Notes: generated from the sequence alone by a model not told the origin. A DNA stretch of 16,569 nucleotides from Indioceanicola sp046045995 (GCA_046045995.1 JBJOKR010000100.1:1-16569); one strand, 5' to 3'; counted from the first letter of the stretch, positions 5,987 through 14,315 are shown. Program-made: numbers and translations.

Positions 5987-6781
5987 ATGCGCAGGCTCAA
6001 CCTCCTCCCCCTTTTCAGCCCGACCGGGCGGGCCCTGGCCGCCCTGTCCGTGGTGCTGACCCTGACCACTCTGCCCGCCCAGGCGGCGCTGTTCCGGGAC
6101 CGGGAAGCCTGCCTGGCCAAGGCGGAGGAGGCGCCGGATTTCGCCCGCGCCAATGCCAAGGTCTGGGAAAGCCAGGGCGGTGGGGCCGATGCCCGGCTCT
6201 GCGCCGCCATGGCCGCCCTGATCGCCGGCGACTGGGCCGCGGCCGCCCCGGCGCTGGAAGCTTCCGCCCGGGAGCTGGCGGGGGAGGGGCCGGCGCTTCA
6301 GGCCAATCTTCTGACCCGCGCCGCCATCGCCTGGCGGGAGGCGGAGGCTTATGACAAGGCGGAAGCGGCCCACGGCCGGGCGATCGCCCTTTCCCCCGCC
6401 GATTCCCAGCTTCTGCTGGACCGGGCCGCCACCCGCGCGGCAGCCGAATCCTGGTGGGATGCGGTGGCGGACCTGGACAAGGCGGTGGAGATGGCGCCCA
6501 AGAACGGGGAAGCCCGGCTGCAGCGGGCGGAGGCGCAGGCCATGCTGGGCCGCCGGTTCGAGGCGGTGCAGGACCTGAACGCCGTGCTGGCCGCCGATCC
6601 CGGCCAAGCCCAGGCCCTGCTGCTGCGCGGGCGGTTGCGTGCCGACGGGGCGGATTACACCGGCGCCCGGGCCGACTGGCTCGCCCTTCTTCAAGCCGCC
6701 CCGGACAGCAGCGCCGCCGCCGAGGCCCGCCGCAACCTGGAAGCTCTGGAAGCCTTCGCCAGGCAGTCGGCCCAGCAATAG
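5987..6781 (+). CDS. Exported tetratricopeptide-repeat protein
   Basis: The product is 264 aa. The N-terminus is a signal peptide: basic MRRLN, hydrophobic ALAALSVVLTL (16-26), cleavage near LPAQA-ALF (29-36). From about 107 to 245 there are at least three to four TPR units with the expected spacing of small and aromatic residues (for example AYDKAEAAHGRAIALSP at 121-137, WWDAVADLDKAVEMAPKN at 156-173, RFEAVQDLNAVLAADP at 190-205). Such proteins are protein-protein scaffolds, here presumably periplasmic; no partner is evident. Two cysteines (42 and 72) lie in the non-TPR N-terminal part and could form a disulfide after export. ATG 5987 is preferred because the signal peptide starts there and AGGCGG precedes it; the longer open frame from 5444 is antisense to the SDR gene. 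Confidence 0.75.
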   Translation: MRRLNLLPLFSPTGRALAALSVVLTLTTLPAQAALFRDREACLAKAEEAPDFARANAKVWESQGGGADARLCAAMAALIAGDWAAAAPALEASARELAGEGPALQANLLTRAAIAWREAEAYDKAEAAHGRAIALSPADSQLLLDRAATRAAAESWWDAVADLDKAVEMAPKNGEARLQRAEAQAMLGRRFEAVQDLNAVLAADPGQAQALLLRGRLRADGADYTGARADWLALLQAAPDSSAAAEARRNLEALEAFARQSAQQ

Positions 6782-6797
6782 GGGGCCGCGAAGTCCC

Positions 6798-6935
6798 GTC
6801 GCATTCCCGGGCTTGCGCCCTTCATGCGACCTACGGTTTCTCGCCACACCGTAGGTCGCTGCGAGCGAAGCGAGGGGCGACATCGGCGGCACCCTGCCGG
6901 GGCCGTAAGTCGCGAGGAGCGGAGCGGATTGCGAC
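6798..6935. repeat. Cluster of three GTAG-type REP units, family 2, cluster A (REPIN-like)
   Basis: Three units lie at 6798-6836 (one orientation), 6849-6881 and 6903-6935 (opposite orientation). Each is a hairpin closed by GTCGC/GCGAC and flanked by CCGTAG (CCGTAA in the third), the GTAG tetranucleotide of REP elements. Units 1 and 2 face each other through a perfect 12-bp inverted repeat (6826-6837 with 6848-6859). Unit 2 is identical over 32 bases to 15066-15097. The cluster fills the gap between the convergent TPR (stop 6781) and aminopeptidase (stop 6951) genes. It may also stop transcription from both sides. Confidence 0.85.
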
Positions 6936-6950
6936 GGCGCACCGCCCCCC

Positions 6951-8537
6951 TCACCGCCCCTCGAACCGGTCGCGGACGAGCTGGTCCAGCAGGCGCACGC
7001 CCCAGCCGGAGGCGAGGCCCTTGCCGGACACGGTGGGGCCCAGGCCTTCGCTCCAGCCGGTGCTGGCCATGTCCAGATGGGCCCAGCGGGTTTCGGGCTC
7101 CACGAAGGTGGCGATGAACTGGGCGGCGGTGCCGGCCCCGGCCAGGCCGCTGCCCTCGATCACGTTCTTCAGGTCGGCGACATCGGATTTCACCTCCTTG
7201 GCGTAGCTGGGGTGCAGCGGCATGCGCCATACTTCCTCGCCCGCGGCCTTGCCCGCCTCCGTGACCATGGCCGCCACCTCGTCCTGGCGGGTGAACAGAC
7301 CGCCGTATTCATCGCCCAGCGCCGTGCGGATGGACCCGGTGAGCGTGGCCAGATCGACGATCAATGTGGGGTTGAAGGTCTTCTGGGCGTACCAGATGGC
7401 ATCGGCCAGGATAAGCCGCCCCTCCGCGTCGGTGTTCAGCACCTCCACCGTCTTGCCCGATGCGCTGGTCAGGATGTCGCCCGGGCGGATGGCGTTGCCG
7501 TCGGCCATGTTCTCCACCAGGGCGGCGACGGCGACCACATTCACCCGCGCCCCCCGCTTGGCGATGGCCAGCACGGCGCCGGTGGCGGCGGCGGCACCGG
7601 ACATGTCGTATTTCATCCGCCACATGCCGTTCGGCTCCTTCAGGGAAATGCCGCCCGTGTCGAAGGTGACGCCCTTGCCGGCGAAGACCACCGGGGCGGC
7701 ATTGCCCGCCCCCTGGTAGCGCACCACCAGCAGCCGGGGCGGCTTGGCCGATCCCTGGCCCACCCCCAGGATCAGGCCCATCCCCGCCTTCTCCAGGGCG
7801 GGCACGTCCATCACCTCGATCGTCACCCCCTTCACATCCTTGAAGGCGGCGCGGGTACGCTCCACGAAGGATTCGGGATAAAGGATATTGGCCGGCTCGT
7901 TCGCCAGATCGCGGGCGAAGGCCACACCCGCGGCCACAGGCGCCCAGTCGCGGGTGTAGGCGTCCCGCGCCGCCTCCGCCGCCGTGGTCTGGACCACCAG
8001 CACCGGCTCCGCGCCCGTGTCCTTCCTGCCGGTCAGATGCCGGTCGAAGCGGTAACCGCCCAGATCGGCGCCGTAGCCGACGGATGCCGCCTCCGCCCCC
8101 GCACCCGCACCCTGAAGCCCGTCCAGCAGCAGCCGGGCGGGGCCGGCCTTGCCGTCGCCCAGGTTCTGGGCCGCGCGGGCACCCAGGTCGCGCAGGTCGG
8201 CGGTGGTCACCGGGCCGTCGCCCAGGCCGATCAGGGTGATGCGGTCATAGCCGCCCAGGGCATAGAGGGAGAGCACCGCCCCCTCATCCCCCTTGTACCC
8301 GGCGGCGGCCATTGCCCGGGCCAGGGCACCGCCCGTGGCGGCATCCACCGCGGCGGCGGGACCGGCAAGGGCAGCCCCGGCCATGGGCAGGACCACATGG
8401 CCGCCGGTGGGAACCGCCCCGGCATCGAAGCGCACCTCCACCGCCGCCGCGGTCCCGGGCAGACCGGCGATCCCCGCCGCCGTCACCGCACACGCGGCCA
8501 CCGCCGCCAGAAGCCCCTTGCGCATCCCGCCACCCAT
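6951..8537 (-). CDS. Exported leucyl aminopeptidase family protein (M17)
   Basis: The product is 528 aa. The C-terminal half is a complete M17 catalytic domain. By alignment with E. coli PepA the two-metal ligands are Lys288 and Asp293 (in FAGKGVTFDTGG), Asp311 (KYDMSG), and Asp370 and Glu372 in the signature NTDAEGRL (368-375). Catalytic Lys300 and Arg374 are present. M17 enzymes release N-terminal residues from peptides, normally as hexamers in the cytoplasm. This one has a signal peptide (MRKGLLAAVAACAVTAAGIAG, cleavage near TAAA-VEV), so it is probably periplasmic or secreted. ATG 8537 is preferred because GGGGAG lies 7 bases upstream; a second ATG at 8525 is possible. The longer open frame to 8990 runs antisense into olsB and is not used. 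A -10 like TATACT lies just upstream. Confidence 0.9.
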   Translation of the reverse strand: MGGGMRKGLLAAVAACAVTAAGIAGLPGTAAAVEVRFDAGAVPTGGHVVLPMAGAALAGPAAAVDAATGGALARAMAAAGYKGDEGAVLSLYALGGYDRITLIGLGDGPVTTADLRDLGARAAQNLGDGKAGPARLLLDGLQGAGAGAEAASVGYGADLGGYRFDRHLTGRKDTGAEPVLVVQTTAAEAARDAYTRDWAPVAAGVAFARDLANEPANILYPESFVERTRAAFKDVKGVTIEVMDVPALEKAGMGLILGVGQGSAKPPRLLVVRYQGAGNAAPVVFAGKGVTFDTGGISLKEPNGMWRMKYDMSGAAAATGAVLAIAKRGARVNVVAVAALVENMADGNAIRPGDILTSASGKTVEVLNTDAEGRLILADAIWYAQKTFNPTLIVDLATLTGSIRTALGDEYGGLFTRQDEVAAMVTEAGKAAGEEVWRMPLHPSYAKEVKSDVADLKNVIEGSGLAGAGTAAQFIATFVEPETRWAHLDMASTGWSEGLGPTVSGKGLASGWGVRLLDQLVRDRFEGR

Positions 8538-8578
8538 GTCCTGGCTCCCCGAACCGTTATTGGTATGTACCGACCGGG

Positions 8579-8607
8579 AGTATAGGCAAGTGCGGGGGCG
8601 AGGAAAG
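8579..8607 (-). promoter_or_regulatory. Possible promoter of the aminopeptidase gene
   Basis: On the minus strand a near-consensus -10 box TATACT occupies 8579-8584. At 17-base spacing the -35 position reads CTTTCC (8602-8607), which is weak. Transcription would start about 35 bases ahead of the ATG at 8537, a normal leader length. Confidence 0.4.
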
Positions 8608-8786
8608 GGGCTTGCCCGCCGCCATGGGGCCGCTTCGGCCGACCGGCACCGGTCAGGTCGGCGGTTGGCCCGGTGGCTGGGCCGGCATGCCGTACCCCGC
8701 CCCCCGCGGAGTGGGCGGCGGGCCTTGTCCAGAGCCCGTACCCGTGAAACTTTCATGAAGTGGCCCGGGCGCGACCGTGGAGTCGG

Positions 8787-8815
8787 TTGACCGCCCGCCC
8801 GCGCTCTGTGATATG
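8787..8815 (+). promoter_or_regulatory. Sigma-70-like promoter for olsBA
   Basis: TTGACC (8787-8792) and GATATG (8810-8815) are separated by exactly 17 bases. The expected start point is near 8822, giving a leader of about 77 bases before the olsB ATG. The 361-base gap 8538-8898 holds this promoter and the divergent aminopeptidase promoter; I see no gene in it. Confidence 0.5.
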
Positions 8816-8898
8816 CCATGGTCATGAGATGCGTCGGCGGGTCCGCCTGTCCGACGTCGGCGACCCGGGCGCTGGCGCCCGCGACCGTGAAAGAGAGC

Positions 8899-9717
8899 AT
8901 GGCTGACATCACCACCGACGCGCTTTCCTCCGCCGACCTGCGCATGGGCACGCTGGAGGTCCGCCTCGCCGAGACGGCTGCCGAGGTCAAGGCGGCCCAG
9001 GCCTTGCGTTACAAGGTCTTCTACGAGGAGATGACAGCCTGCCCTACGGCGGACATGGCGGCCGTCCGGCGGGATTTCGACCTGTATGACGAGGTCTGCG
9101 ACCATCTGCTGGTGATCGACCATGCCCTGGGCCACGGGGCGGCCGGGGTGGTGGGCACCTACCGCCTGATACGGCGTCACGCCGCCGCCCAGGCCGGATC
9201 CTTCTATTCCTCCGACGAGTATGACATCGCCCGGATCGAGGAATACGCGGGTGAAGTTCTGGAACTCGGCCGGTCCTGCGTGGATGCGGCCTACCGCTCC
9301 CGCCAGGCGATGCAGCTGCTGTGGCGCGGCATCGCCGCCTATGCCTTCCAGTACGACATCCAGCTGATGTTCGGCTGCGCCAGCCTGCCCGGGACCGACC
9401 CGGCGAAGCTGGCCCTGCCCCTGTCCTACCTGTACTACCACCACCTGGCGCCGCCGGCCCTGCGCCCGGTGGCCCTGCCGCACCGCTATGTGGACATGCG
9501 CATGCTGGACCAGCATGACGTGGATGCCCGCCGGGCCGTGGCGGAACTGCCGCCCCTGATCAAGGGCTATCTGCGCCTGGGCGGCTTCATCGGTGACGGG
9601 GCGGTGGTGGACCACCAGTTCAACACCACCGACGTGGCGATCGTGGTCAAATCCGACCTGATCACCGAGAAATACATGCGTCATTATGAGCGGCGCACCA
9701 CCCAGGTCCTGCTGTAA
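8899..9717 (+). CDS. olsB: L-ornithine N-alpha-acyltransferase OlsB
   Basis: The product is 272 aa. OlsB transfers a 3-hydroxyacyl chain from acyl-ACP to the alpha-amino group of ornithine, making lyso-ornithine lipid, the first step of ornithine-lipid synthesis at the inner membrane. The family (GNAT-like, once called hemolysin-related) shows here as EVKAAQALRYKVFYEEM (29-45), VVGTYRLI (84-91), EVLELGRSCVDAAYRS (119-134), FGCASLPGTDP (158-168) and the C-terminal PPLIKGYLRLGGFIGDGAVVD (218-238). ATG 8899 follows GAAAGAG and starts a sensible N-terminus. An upstream in-frame ATG at 8818 lies at the predicted transcription start and is rejected. olsA follows 41 bases downstream in the same direction, which confirms the pathway. 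Ornithine lipids replace phospholipids under phosphate limitation in many proteobacteria, but I see no convincing Pho box. Confidence 0.88.
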   Translation: MADITTDALSSADLRMGTLEVRLAETAAEVKAAQALRYKVFYEEMTACPTADMAAVRRDFDLYDEVCDHLLVIDHALGHGAAGVVGTYRLIRRHAAAQAGSFYSSDEYDIARIEEYAGEVLELGRSCVDAAYRSRQAMQLLWRGIAAYAFQYDIQLMFGCASLPGTDPAKLALPLSYLYYHHLAPPALRPVALPHRYVDMRMLDQHDVDARRAVAELPPLIKGYLRLGGFIGDGAVVDHQFNTTDVAIVVKSDLITEKYMRHYERRTTQVLL

Positions 9718-9758
9718 GCGCGGGACCGGGGCCGGGGTCTTAGGGAAGCGGCAGCACC

Positions 9759-10694
9759 ATGGGCACGGGTTCCAGGGACATGGCATTCGAGACCATCCGA
9801 TCACGCGATCGGAAGTCGGCGGATCCGGGGTCCAGCCTGCTCGGCGCCTGCCGCCTATCGGTCTATCTTCTGTTCACGGTGCTGTGCATGCCGGTGCAGT
9901 ACGCGCTGGTGCGGTTGGGTGCCCCGCTGCGCCGCCGCTTCCCCCGCTGGTACCATGCGATCTGCTGCCGTCTGATGGGGCTGGATGTGGTGGTGCTGGG
10001 CCGGCCCTCGGCCTTGCATCCCACGCTTTTCGTCTCCAACCATTCCTCCTACCTGGATATCCCGGTCCTGGGGTCGGTCCTGCCCGTCTCCTTCGTCGCC
10101 AAGGCGGAGGTGGAGCGCTGGCCCTTCTTCTCCTGGCTGGCGAAGCTGCAGCAGACGGTCTTCATCGACCGCACCGCCAAGCGGGAGGCCCAGCGCCAGG
10201 CCGACAGCATGGTCGGCCGGCTGCAGGCGGGGGACAACCTGATCCTGTTCCCGGAAGGCACCAGCAGCGACGGCAACCGCACCCTGCCCTTCAAGACGGC
10301 GCTGTTCGCCGTCGCCTCCACCCGGGTGGGGGACGGGCCGCTGACCGTGCAGCCGGTTTCCGTCACCGCCACCCATCTGGACGGCATGCCCCTGGGCCAC
10401 GGACTGCGGGCGCTGTATGCCTGGTACGGGGACATGGAGCTGCCGCCGCACCTGTGGCGGATGATCCGGGCCGGGCGGCTGCGGGTTGTGGTGGAATTCC
10501 ATGCGGCGGTGACGCTGGACCAGTTCAGCAGCCGCAAGGCCCTGGCCGATCACTGCTGGCGCCAGGTGGCCCAGGGTGTGGACCGGGCCGTCACCGGCCG
10601 AACCCCGCGCCCTGCCATGGCCGGGGCCGACAGCACGGCCCGGCCGGATTCCGCCCTGCCCGGGGATCCCGGCGCCATGGCCGCCGCGGGCTGA
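9759..10694 (+). CDS. olsA: Lyso-ornithine lipid O-acyltransferase OlsA (PlsC family)
   Basis: The product is 311 aa. The PlsC-type acyltransferase motifs are NHSSYLD (94-100, the catalytic NHxxxxD), FIDRTAKREA (135-144) and FPEGTSSDGNR (164-174), which binds the acceptor phosphate or headgroup. A membrane segment lies at about 32-54. The position 41 bases behind olsB identifies the substrate as lyso-ornithine lipid, which it esterifies to ornithine lipid; a 1-acylglycerol-3-phosphate acyltransferase would have the same motifs. Two starts are possible: ATG 9759 (GGGAAG 10 bases upstream) and ATG 9780 (AGGGAC directly ahead); both keep all motifs. The last 40 residues are Pro/Ala/Gly-rich and low-complexity. 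Confidence 0.85.
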   Translation: MGTGSRDMAFETIRSRDRKSADPGSSLLGACRLSVYLLFTVLCMPVQYALVRLGAPLRRRFPRWYHAICCRLMGLDVVVLGRPSALHPTLFVSNHSSYLDIPVLGSVLPVSFVAKAEVERWPFFSWLAKLQQTVFIDRTAKREAQRQADSMVGRLQAGDNLILFPEGTSSDGNRTLPFKTALFAVASTRVGDGPLTVQPVSVTATHLDGMPLGHGLRALYAWYGDMELPPHLWRMIRAGRLRVVVEFHAAVTLDQFSSRKALADHCWRQVAQGVDRAVTGRTPRPAMAGADSTARPDSALPGDPGAMAAAG

Positions 10695-10761
10695 CCCGGG
10701 GCTTTTTCCCGCCGAATCCCCCCGCCGAATCCCCCCGCCAAATTTCGCCCTCGGATGCCCG

Positions 10762-13032
10762 TCAGGTCCCCGTCCGCTGGCGGTCCGCCGCCGTGGCCAG
10801 GGAAGACACCGTTGCCAGGGCCGGGGCCAGGCGCAGCCGGTCCGGCGGCAGCCAGACCCGCGCCGTCGTTCCCGCCCCGGGCACACTGTCCAGCTCCAGA
10901 CCACCGCCATGCAGGTTGATCAGGGCCTGGACCAAGGGCAGGCCCAGGCCGACCCCGCCGGTGGACCGGGCCAGCGATCCCTCGATCTGGCGGAAGGGTT
11001 CCAGGGCCTTCGGGATATCCTCCGCCCGCATGCCGATGCCGGTATCGCGGATGCGCAGTTCCAGGCGGCCATCGGCGGCTATCCCCGCCCCGGCCGTGAC
11101 CGTGCCGCCGGCCGGGGTGAACTTCACCGCGTTGCTCAGCAGGTTGGACAGGATCTGCTTCAGCGCGATCTCATCCGCCCAGACCGGGGGCAGCCCGTCG
11201 GGCAGGTCGGTCGCCAGCTCCACCCCGCCCTTCAGCGCCCGTTCCCGCACCAGGCGCAGGCTGGCGCGGACCAGGCGGGGCACATCCACCGTCCGCTCGG
11301 TCAGTTCCTTGCGCCCGGCCTCGATCTTGGACAGGTCCAGGATGTCGTTGATCAGGTCAAGCAGCATCCGGCCGCCCTCATGGATGTCGCGGGCATAGTC
11401 GGCATAGGCGGCATTGCCGATGGGGCCCAGGGACTGTTCCCCGATGATCTCCGAGAAACCGATGATGGCGTTCAGGGGCGTGCGCAGCTCATGGCTCATA
11501 TTGGCCAGGAACTCGGTCTTGGCGCGGTTGGCGACGTCGGCCTGCTTCTTCGCCTGGCGCTGCGCCTCCTCCGCGGCGTGGCGGGCGGTGATGTCCTGGG
11601 CCGTGCCCTGCAAGGCGATCAGGTTACCCGATCCGTCGCGCACCGCCCGGGCAGCCAGGGACAGCCAGATGGTACTGCCGTCGCGGCGCCGCACCTCCGC
11701 CTCGAAATCCTGGACCGTTCCGTTCACCTCCACCAAGCGGATGAAGGCGGCGCGCCGGGCCGGATCCACATAAAGCTGCCGGCCGATATCCTCCACCGCC
11801 GCCGTCAGCTCGGCCTCCGCACCGAAGCCCAGCATCCGCACCAGGGACGGGTTGGCGGACAGGAAGTGGCCCCGCGGCGCGGTGGTGAAGATGCCCTCTA
11901 TCGCGTTCTCATAGATGTCGCGGTAGCGCTGCTCGCTCTCCCGCATCACCACGGCGAAGGTCTCCCGCTCCGCCACCCGGCGGCGCAGTTCGCCGTTGGT
12001 CGCCTCCAGCCGCTCCGCCAACTCCGTCGTGCGCCGGGCGCGGCGCTGCACGGTCTGGGCATGGGCGGCGGTCAGCAGGGTCAGGGCCAGGCCGAAGCAC
12101 AGGACGGACAGCGCCTCCATACGCACCCCGCCGGGCAGGGCGGCCGCCGTCGGCACCACCTGAAGCAGGAAGGACCTGCCCCCGGCGGACAGGACATGGG
12201 ACAGGACAGGCCCGCCCACCCCATCACTGGCCACCCCATCGCTGGCCACCCCATCACTGGCCGCCGCATCCCTGGCCGCCGCATCCCTGGCCCTGGCCGC
12301 AGGAGTCCCGGCCGGTTCCCGCGGCGCGGTGGGCAGCAGCCGGACCGACCGCCACAACCCGGACCCGTCATCGGCCGCGGCCAGGATCGGGGCCACATCC
12401 ACCGCCAGCCACAACCGGCCGCCGCCCGGGGCGGGCACGGACAGAAGGGGGACCGGCTCCCCCACCCCCGGCGCTTCCCCTGCCCCCAGCGTTTCCCCTG
12501 CCCCCGGGGCTTCCGGCATGTCACCGGCCAGGGGGCGCCGGGGTCCGGCCGCATCGCCCAGGGCGACAGCCAGGGCCCCTGTCAGGGGCAGCACGGCCTG
12601 GTCGATGAAGGTGGGAAGGCCCGGGGGCAGCGCCCCGGGCACGGACCCGGCCGGATGGGCCGGAACCGTGTCCAGATAGGCGGCAGTGGCGGACAGGGCG
12701 CTTTCCAGGGCGCGCAGCCGCTGGTCCACCCCGGCGACCGTCTGCTCCATGCTTGTGGCCAGGCGGGCCGCATCCAGGTTGGTCGCCGCCCGCTGTACCA
12801 CCGCACCCAGGGCCAGCGAACAAACGATCCCCACCGCCCCGACCATAAGGGCGGCATACGGCGCACCCGGCCGGGCCGCGCGGTCATGGTTCCGGGGGGC
12901 GGCCCGGTCAGGGACGCGGTGATCCGCGGTGCCGTCCGCCGGGCCGTCTACCCCGCTGGCCCCCCCATTGGCCCCCCCGTTGGCCCCCCCGTTGACCGCC
13001 AAACCGTCTGCCAGAGTGTCCATCATGGTCAT
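10762..13032 (-). CDS. Membrane PAS-domain sensor histidine kinase
   Basis: The product is 756 aa. An N-terminal low-complexity segment (NGGANGGANGGA) precedes a membrane helix at 61-82. A periplasmic region of about 225 residues ends at a second helix at about 308-326. Next come a short coiled coil, a PAS domain (365-484, ending in GTAQDIT), HisKA with SHELRTPLNAIIGFSE (phospho-acceptor His514), and HATPase_c with the N box (QILSNLLSNAVKF), DTGIGM (663-668) and GVGLGLPLV (693-701). There is no receiver domain, and no response regulator lies nearby, so the partner is unknown. The start at ATG 13032 is preferred over an open-frame TTG at 13086 because a promoter (TTGATC, 17 bases, TCATAT) lies in between; the Met codons at 13026 and 13023 are alternatives, and none has a clear ribosome-binding site. 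The periplasmic region carries two tandem-repeat tracts. Confidence 0.88.
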   Translation of the reverse strand: MTMMDTLADGLAVNGGANGGANGGASGVDGPADGTADHRVPDRAAPRNHDRAARPGAPYAALMVGAVGIVCSLALGAVVQRAATNLDAARLATSMEQTVAGVDQRLRALESALSATAAYLDTVPAHPAGSVPGALPPGLPTFIDQAVLPLTGALAVALGDAAGPRRPLAGDMPEAPGAGETLGAGEAPGVGEPVPLLSVPAPGGGRLWLAVDVAPILAAADDGSGLWRSVRLLPTAPREPAGTPAARARDAAARDAAASDGVASDGVASDGVGGPVLSHVLSAGGRSFLLQVVPTAAALPGGVRMEALSVLCFGLALTLLTAAHAQTVQRRARRTTELAERLEATNGELRRRVAERETFAVVMRESEQRYRDIYENAIEGIFTTAPRGHFLSANPSLVRMLGFGAEAELTAAVEDIGRQLYVDPARRAAFIRLVEVNGTVQDFEAEVRRRDGSTIWLSLAARAVRDGSGNLIALQGTAQDITARHAAEEAQRQAKKQADVANRAKTEFLANMSHELRTPLNAIIGFSEIIGEQSLGPIGNAAYADYARDIHEGGRMLLDLINDILDLSKIEAGRKELTERTVDVPRLVRASLRLVRERALKGGVELATDLPDGLPPVWADEIALKQILSNLLSNAVKFTPAGGTVTAGAGIAADGRLELRIRDTGIGMRAEDIPKALEPFRQIEGSLARSTGGVGLGLPLVQALINLHGGGLELDSVPGAGTTARVWLPPDRLRLAPALATVSSLATAADRQRTGT
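12221..12295. repeat. 15-bp tandem repeat inside the histidine kinase gene (5 units)
   Basis: Five 15-base units (12221, 12236, 12251, 12266, 12281) follow the pattern CCATCACTGGCCACC, with small changes. The length is a multiple of three, so on the minus strand they encode repeated five-residue units (SDGVA, then RDAAA) in the periplasmic sensor part. Unit gain or loss would keep the reading frame. Confidence 0.85.
12465..12515. repeat. 18-bp tandem repeat inside the histidine kinase gene (about 3 units)
   Basis: Units begin at 12465, 12483 and 12501 with the form CCCCCGGCGCTTCCCCTG, the third partial. They encode the GAGET/GAGEA-type Gly/Ala/Glu-rich repeat around residues 177-192 of the kinase, again in the periplasmic region and in frame. 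Confidence 0.75.
12958..12995. repeat. 12-bp tandem repeat near the 5' end of the histidine kinase gene (3 units)
   Basis: Three units of the form TGGCCCCCCCGT encode the NGGA repeats ahead of the first membrane helix. The C-runs also make this a possible slippage site. Confidence 0.75.
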
Positions 13033-13053
13033 CGTCGGAGTGAAACCGGTCGG

Positions 13054-13082
13054 ATATGAACAGGATTTTAACGGCCGATCAA
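13054..13082 (-). promoter_or_regulatory. Probable promoter of the histidine kinase gene
   Basis: On the minus strand, TTGATC (13077-13082) and TCATAT (13054-13059) are separated by 17 bases. Transcription would begin near 13047, giving a very short leader before ATG 13032. This argues against the longer TTG-initiated frame, which would include the promoter. Confidence 0.45.
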
Positions 13083-13181
13083 GCAAAGGGCGTTTCGGTG
13101 CGCTGTTCGGCGACTGGACCCGGCACCAATGTCTGCTACATGACTGCTACGTTCTTGCCGGTCCGTCCTGTCCACCACCCG

Positions 13182-14315
13182 ATGACATCGCCCATGCCCG
13201 ACCGACCCGACCGGCCCGCCGCCGGAAACCGCCTTGCCATCATCGGTGCCGGCCTTGCCGGCCTAGCCTGTGCAGAGGTGCTGGCCGCCGCCGGGGTCGC
13301 CCCGGTGGTGTTCGACAAGGGGCGGGGCCCGGGCGGACGCCTGTCCACCCGCCGTTTGGACCTGGACAGCGGGGCCAGCCTGCGTTTCGACCATGGCGGC
13401 CAGTACCTGACGGTGCGCAGCCCCGCCTTCCGCGCCCGGGTGCGGCGATGGCTGGAAGACGGCGTCGTCGCCCGGTGGCAGGGGCGGATGGTCCGCCTGC
13501 ATGCCGACGGAAGGGTGGAGGAAAGCCCCGGCGAACGCTTTGTCGGTACGCCCGGCATGAACTCCCTGATCAAGGACATGGCCGACGGCCTGCCCGATCC
13601 CGTGCGCTGGGGCGTGCGCGTCGGCCCGCCCGTGCGGGAGGGCACGGCCTGGCGCCTGACCGCGGCGGAAACGGGGGAGGATCTGGGTCGGTTCGATCGC
13701 GTGGTGATCGCCGCCCCCGCCCCCCAGGCGGTGGACCTGCTGGCCCCGACCCCCGCCTTGGCGGCGGCGGCGGGCAAGGCCGTGCTAGCCCCCTGCTGGG
13801 CGGTGATGGCGGCCTTCGACCGGCCCCTGACGACCGGTGGTGACACGGGCGGCTGGGATGCGGCCTTCATCGTCGGGGAAGGCGGGCAGGCCGGGGGGAC
13901 GGAGGCGCGGCCCCTGACCTGGATCGCCCGGGACGGGTCCAAGCCCGGCCGTACCGGGACCCTGGATACCTGGGTCCTGCATGGCGGCTGGGGCTGGTCC
14001 GCCCGCCATCTGGAGGAAGGGGCCGATGCGGTGCGCGACCGGCTTCTGGCCGCCTTCCGGGAGGTGACGGGGCTGGAGGTGCAGCCCATCTGGGCGGCGG
14101 CCCACCGCTGGCGCTACGCCTTGCCGACCCTGCCGCTGAACCGGGGCGCCTTATGGGACAGGGCGCTGGGCATCGGCGCCTGCGGTGACTGGTGCCTGGA
14201 AGGGCGGGGGGAGGGCGCCTATCTCTCCGGCCTCGCCTTGGGCGAACATCTGCGGACGGAGCTGGGGCTGGGCGGTGCCGTCGCGGACGTGCCGGGCGCG
14301 GGGGGCGATCGATGA
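13182..14315 (+). CDS. Renalase-like NAD(P)/FAD-dependent oxidoreductase
   Basis: The product is 377 aa from ATG 13182. It begins with a dinucleotide-binding fold IIGAGLAGLACAEVL (20-34), followed by the FDKGRGPGGRLSTRR block (44-58) and an FDHGGQYLTV stretch. The C-terminal ALGIGACGDWCLEGRGEGAYLSGLALG segment closes the FAD site. This is the bacterial renalase-like/flavin amine-oxidase group; bacterial renalases oxidise off-face NAD(P)H isomers, but the substrate here cannot be read from sequence. The frame is open back to 13056, but that part overlaps the histidine kinase promoter and has no family similarity. ATG 13194 is an alternative start; neither has a good ribosome-binding site. The stop overlaps the DUF1289 gene start (ATGA at 14312-14315), implying translational coupling. 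Confidence 0.78.
   Translation: MTSPMPDRPDRPAAGNRLAIIGAGLAGLACAEVLAAAGVAPVVFDKGRGPGGRLSTRRLDLDSGASLRFDHGGQYLTVRSPAFRARVRRWLEDGVVARWQGRMVRLHADGRVEESPGERFVGTPGMNSLIKDMADGLPDPVRWGVRVGPPVREGTAWRLTAAETGEDLGRFDRVVIAAPAPQAVDLLAPTPALAAAAGKAVLAPCWAVMAAFDRPLTTGGDTGGWDAAFIVGEGGQAGGTEARPLTWIARDGSKPGRTGTLDTWVLHGGWGWSARHLEEGADAVRDRLLAAFREVTGLEVQPIWAAAHRWRYALPTLPLNRGALWDRALGIGACGDWCLEGRGEGAYLSGLALGEHLRTELGLGGAVADVPGAGGDR

Noticed and set aside
6798..6935. CRISPR-like array
   Set aside because: Only three units, in mixed orientation, each a hairpin, with short uneven gaps and no cas genes.
10576..13059. A continuous 827-codon open frame on the plus strand
   Set aside because: It is antisense to the histidine kinase, has Gln/Arg/His/Pro-rich composition with no domain, and exists because high-GC genes leave the opposite strand open.
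13033..13086. TTG start for the histidine kinase at 13086
   Set aside because: A -35/-10 pair lies inside this extension and it adds no recognisable sequence.
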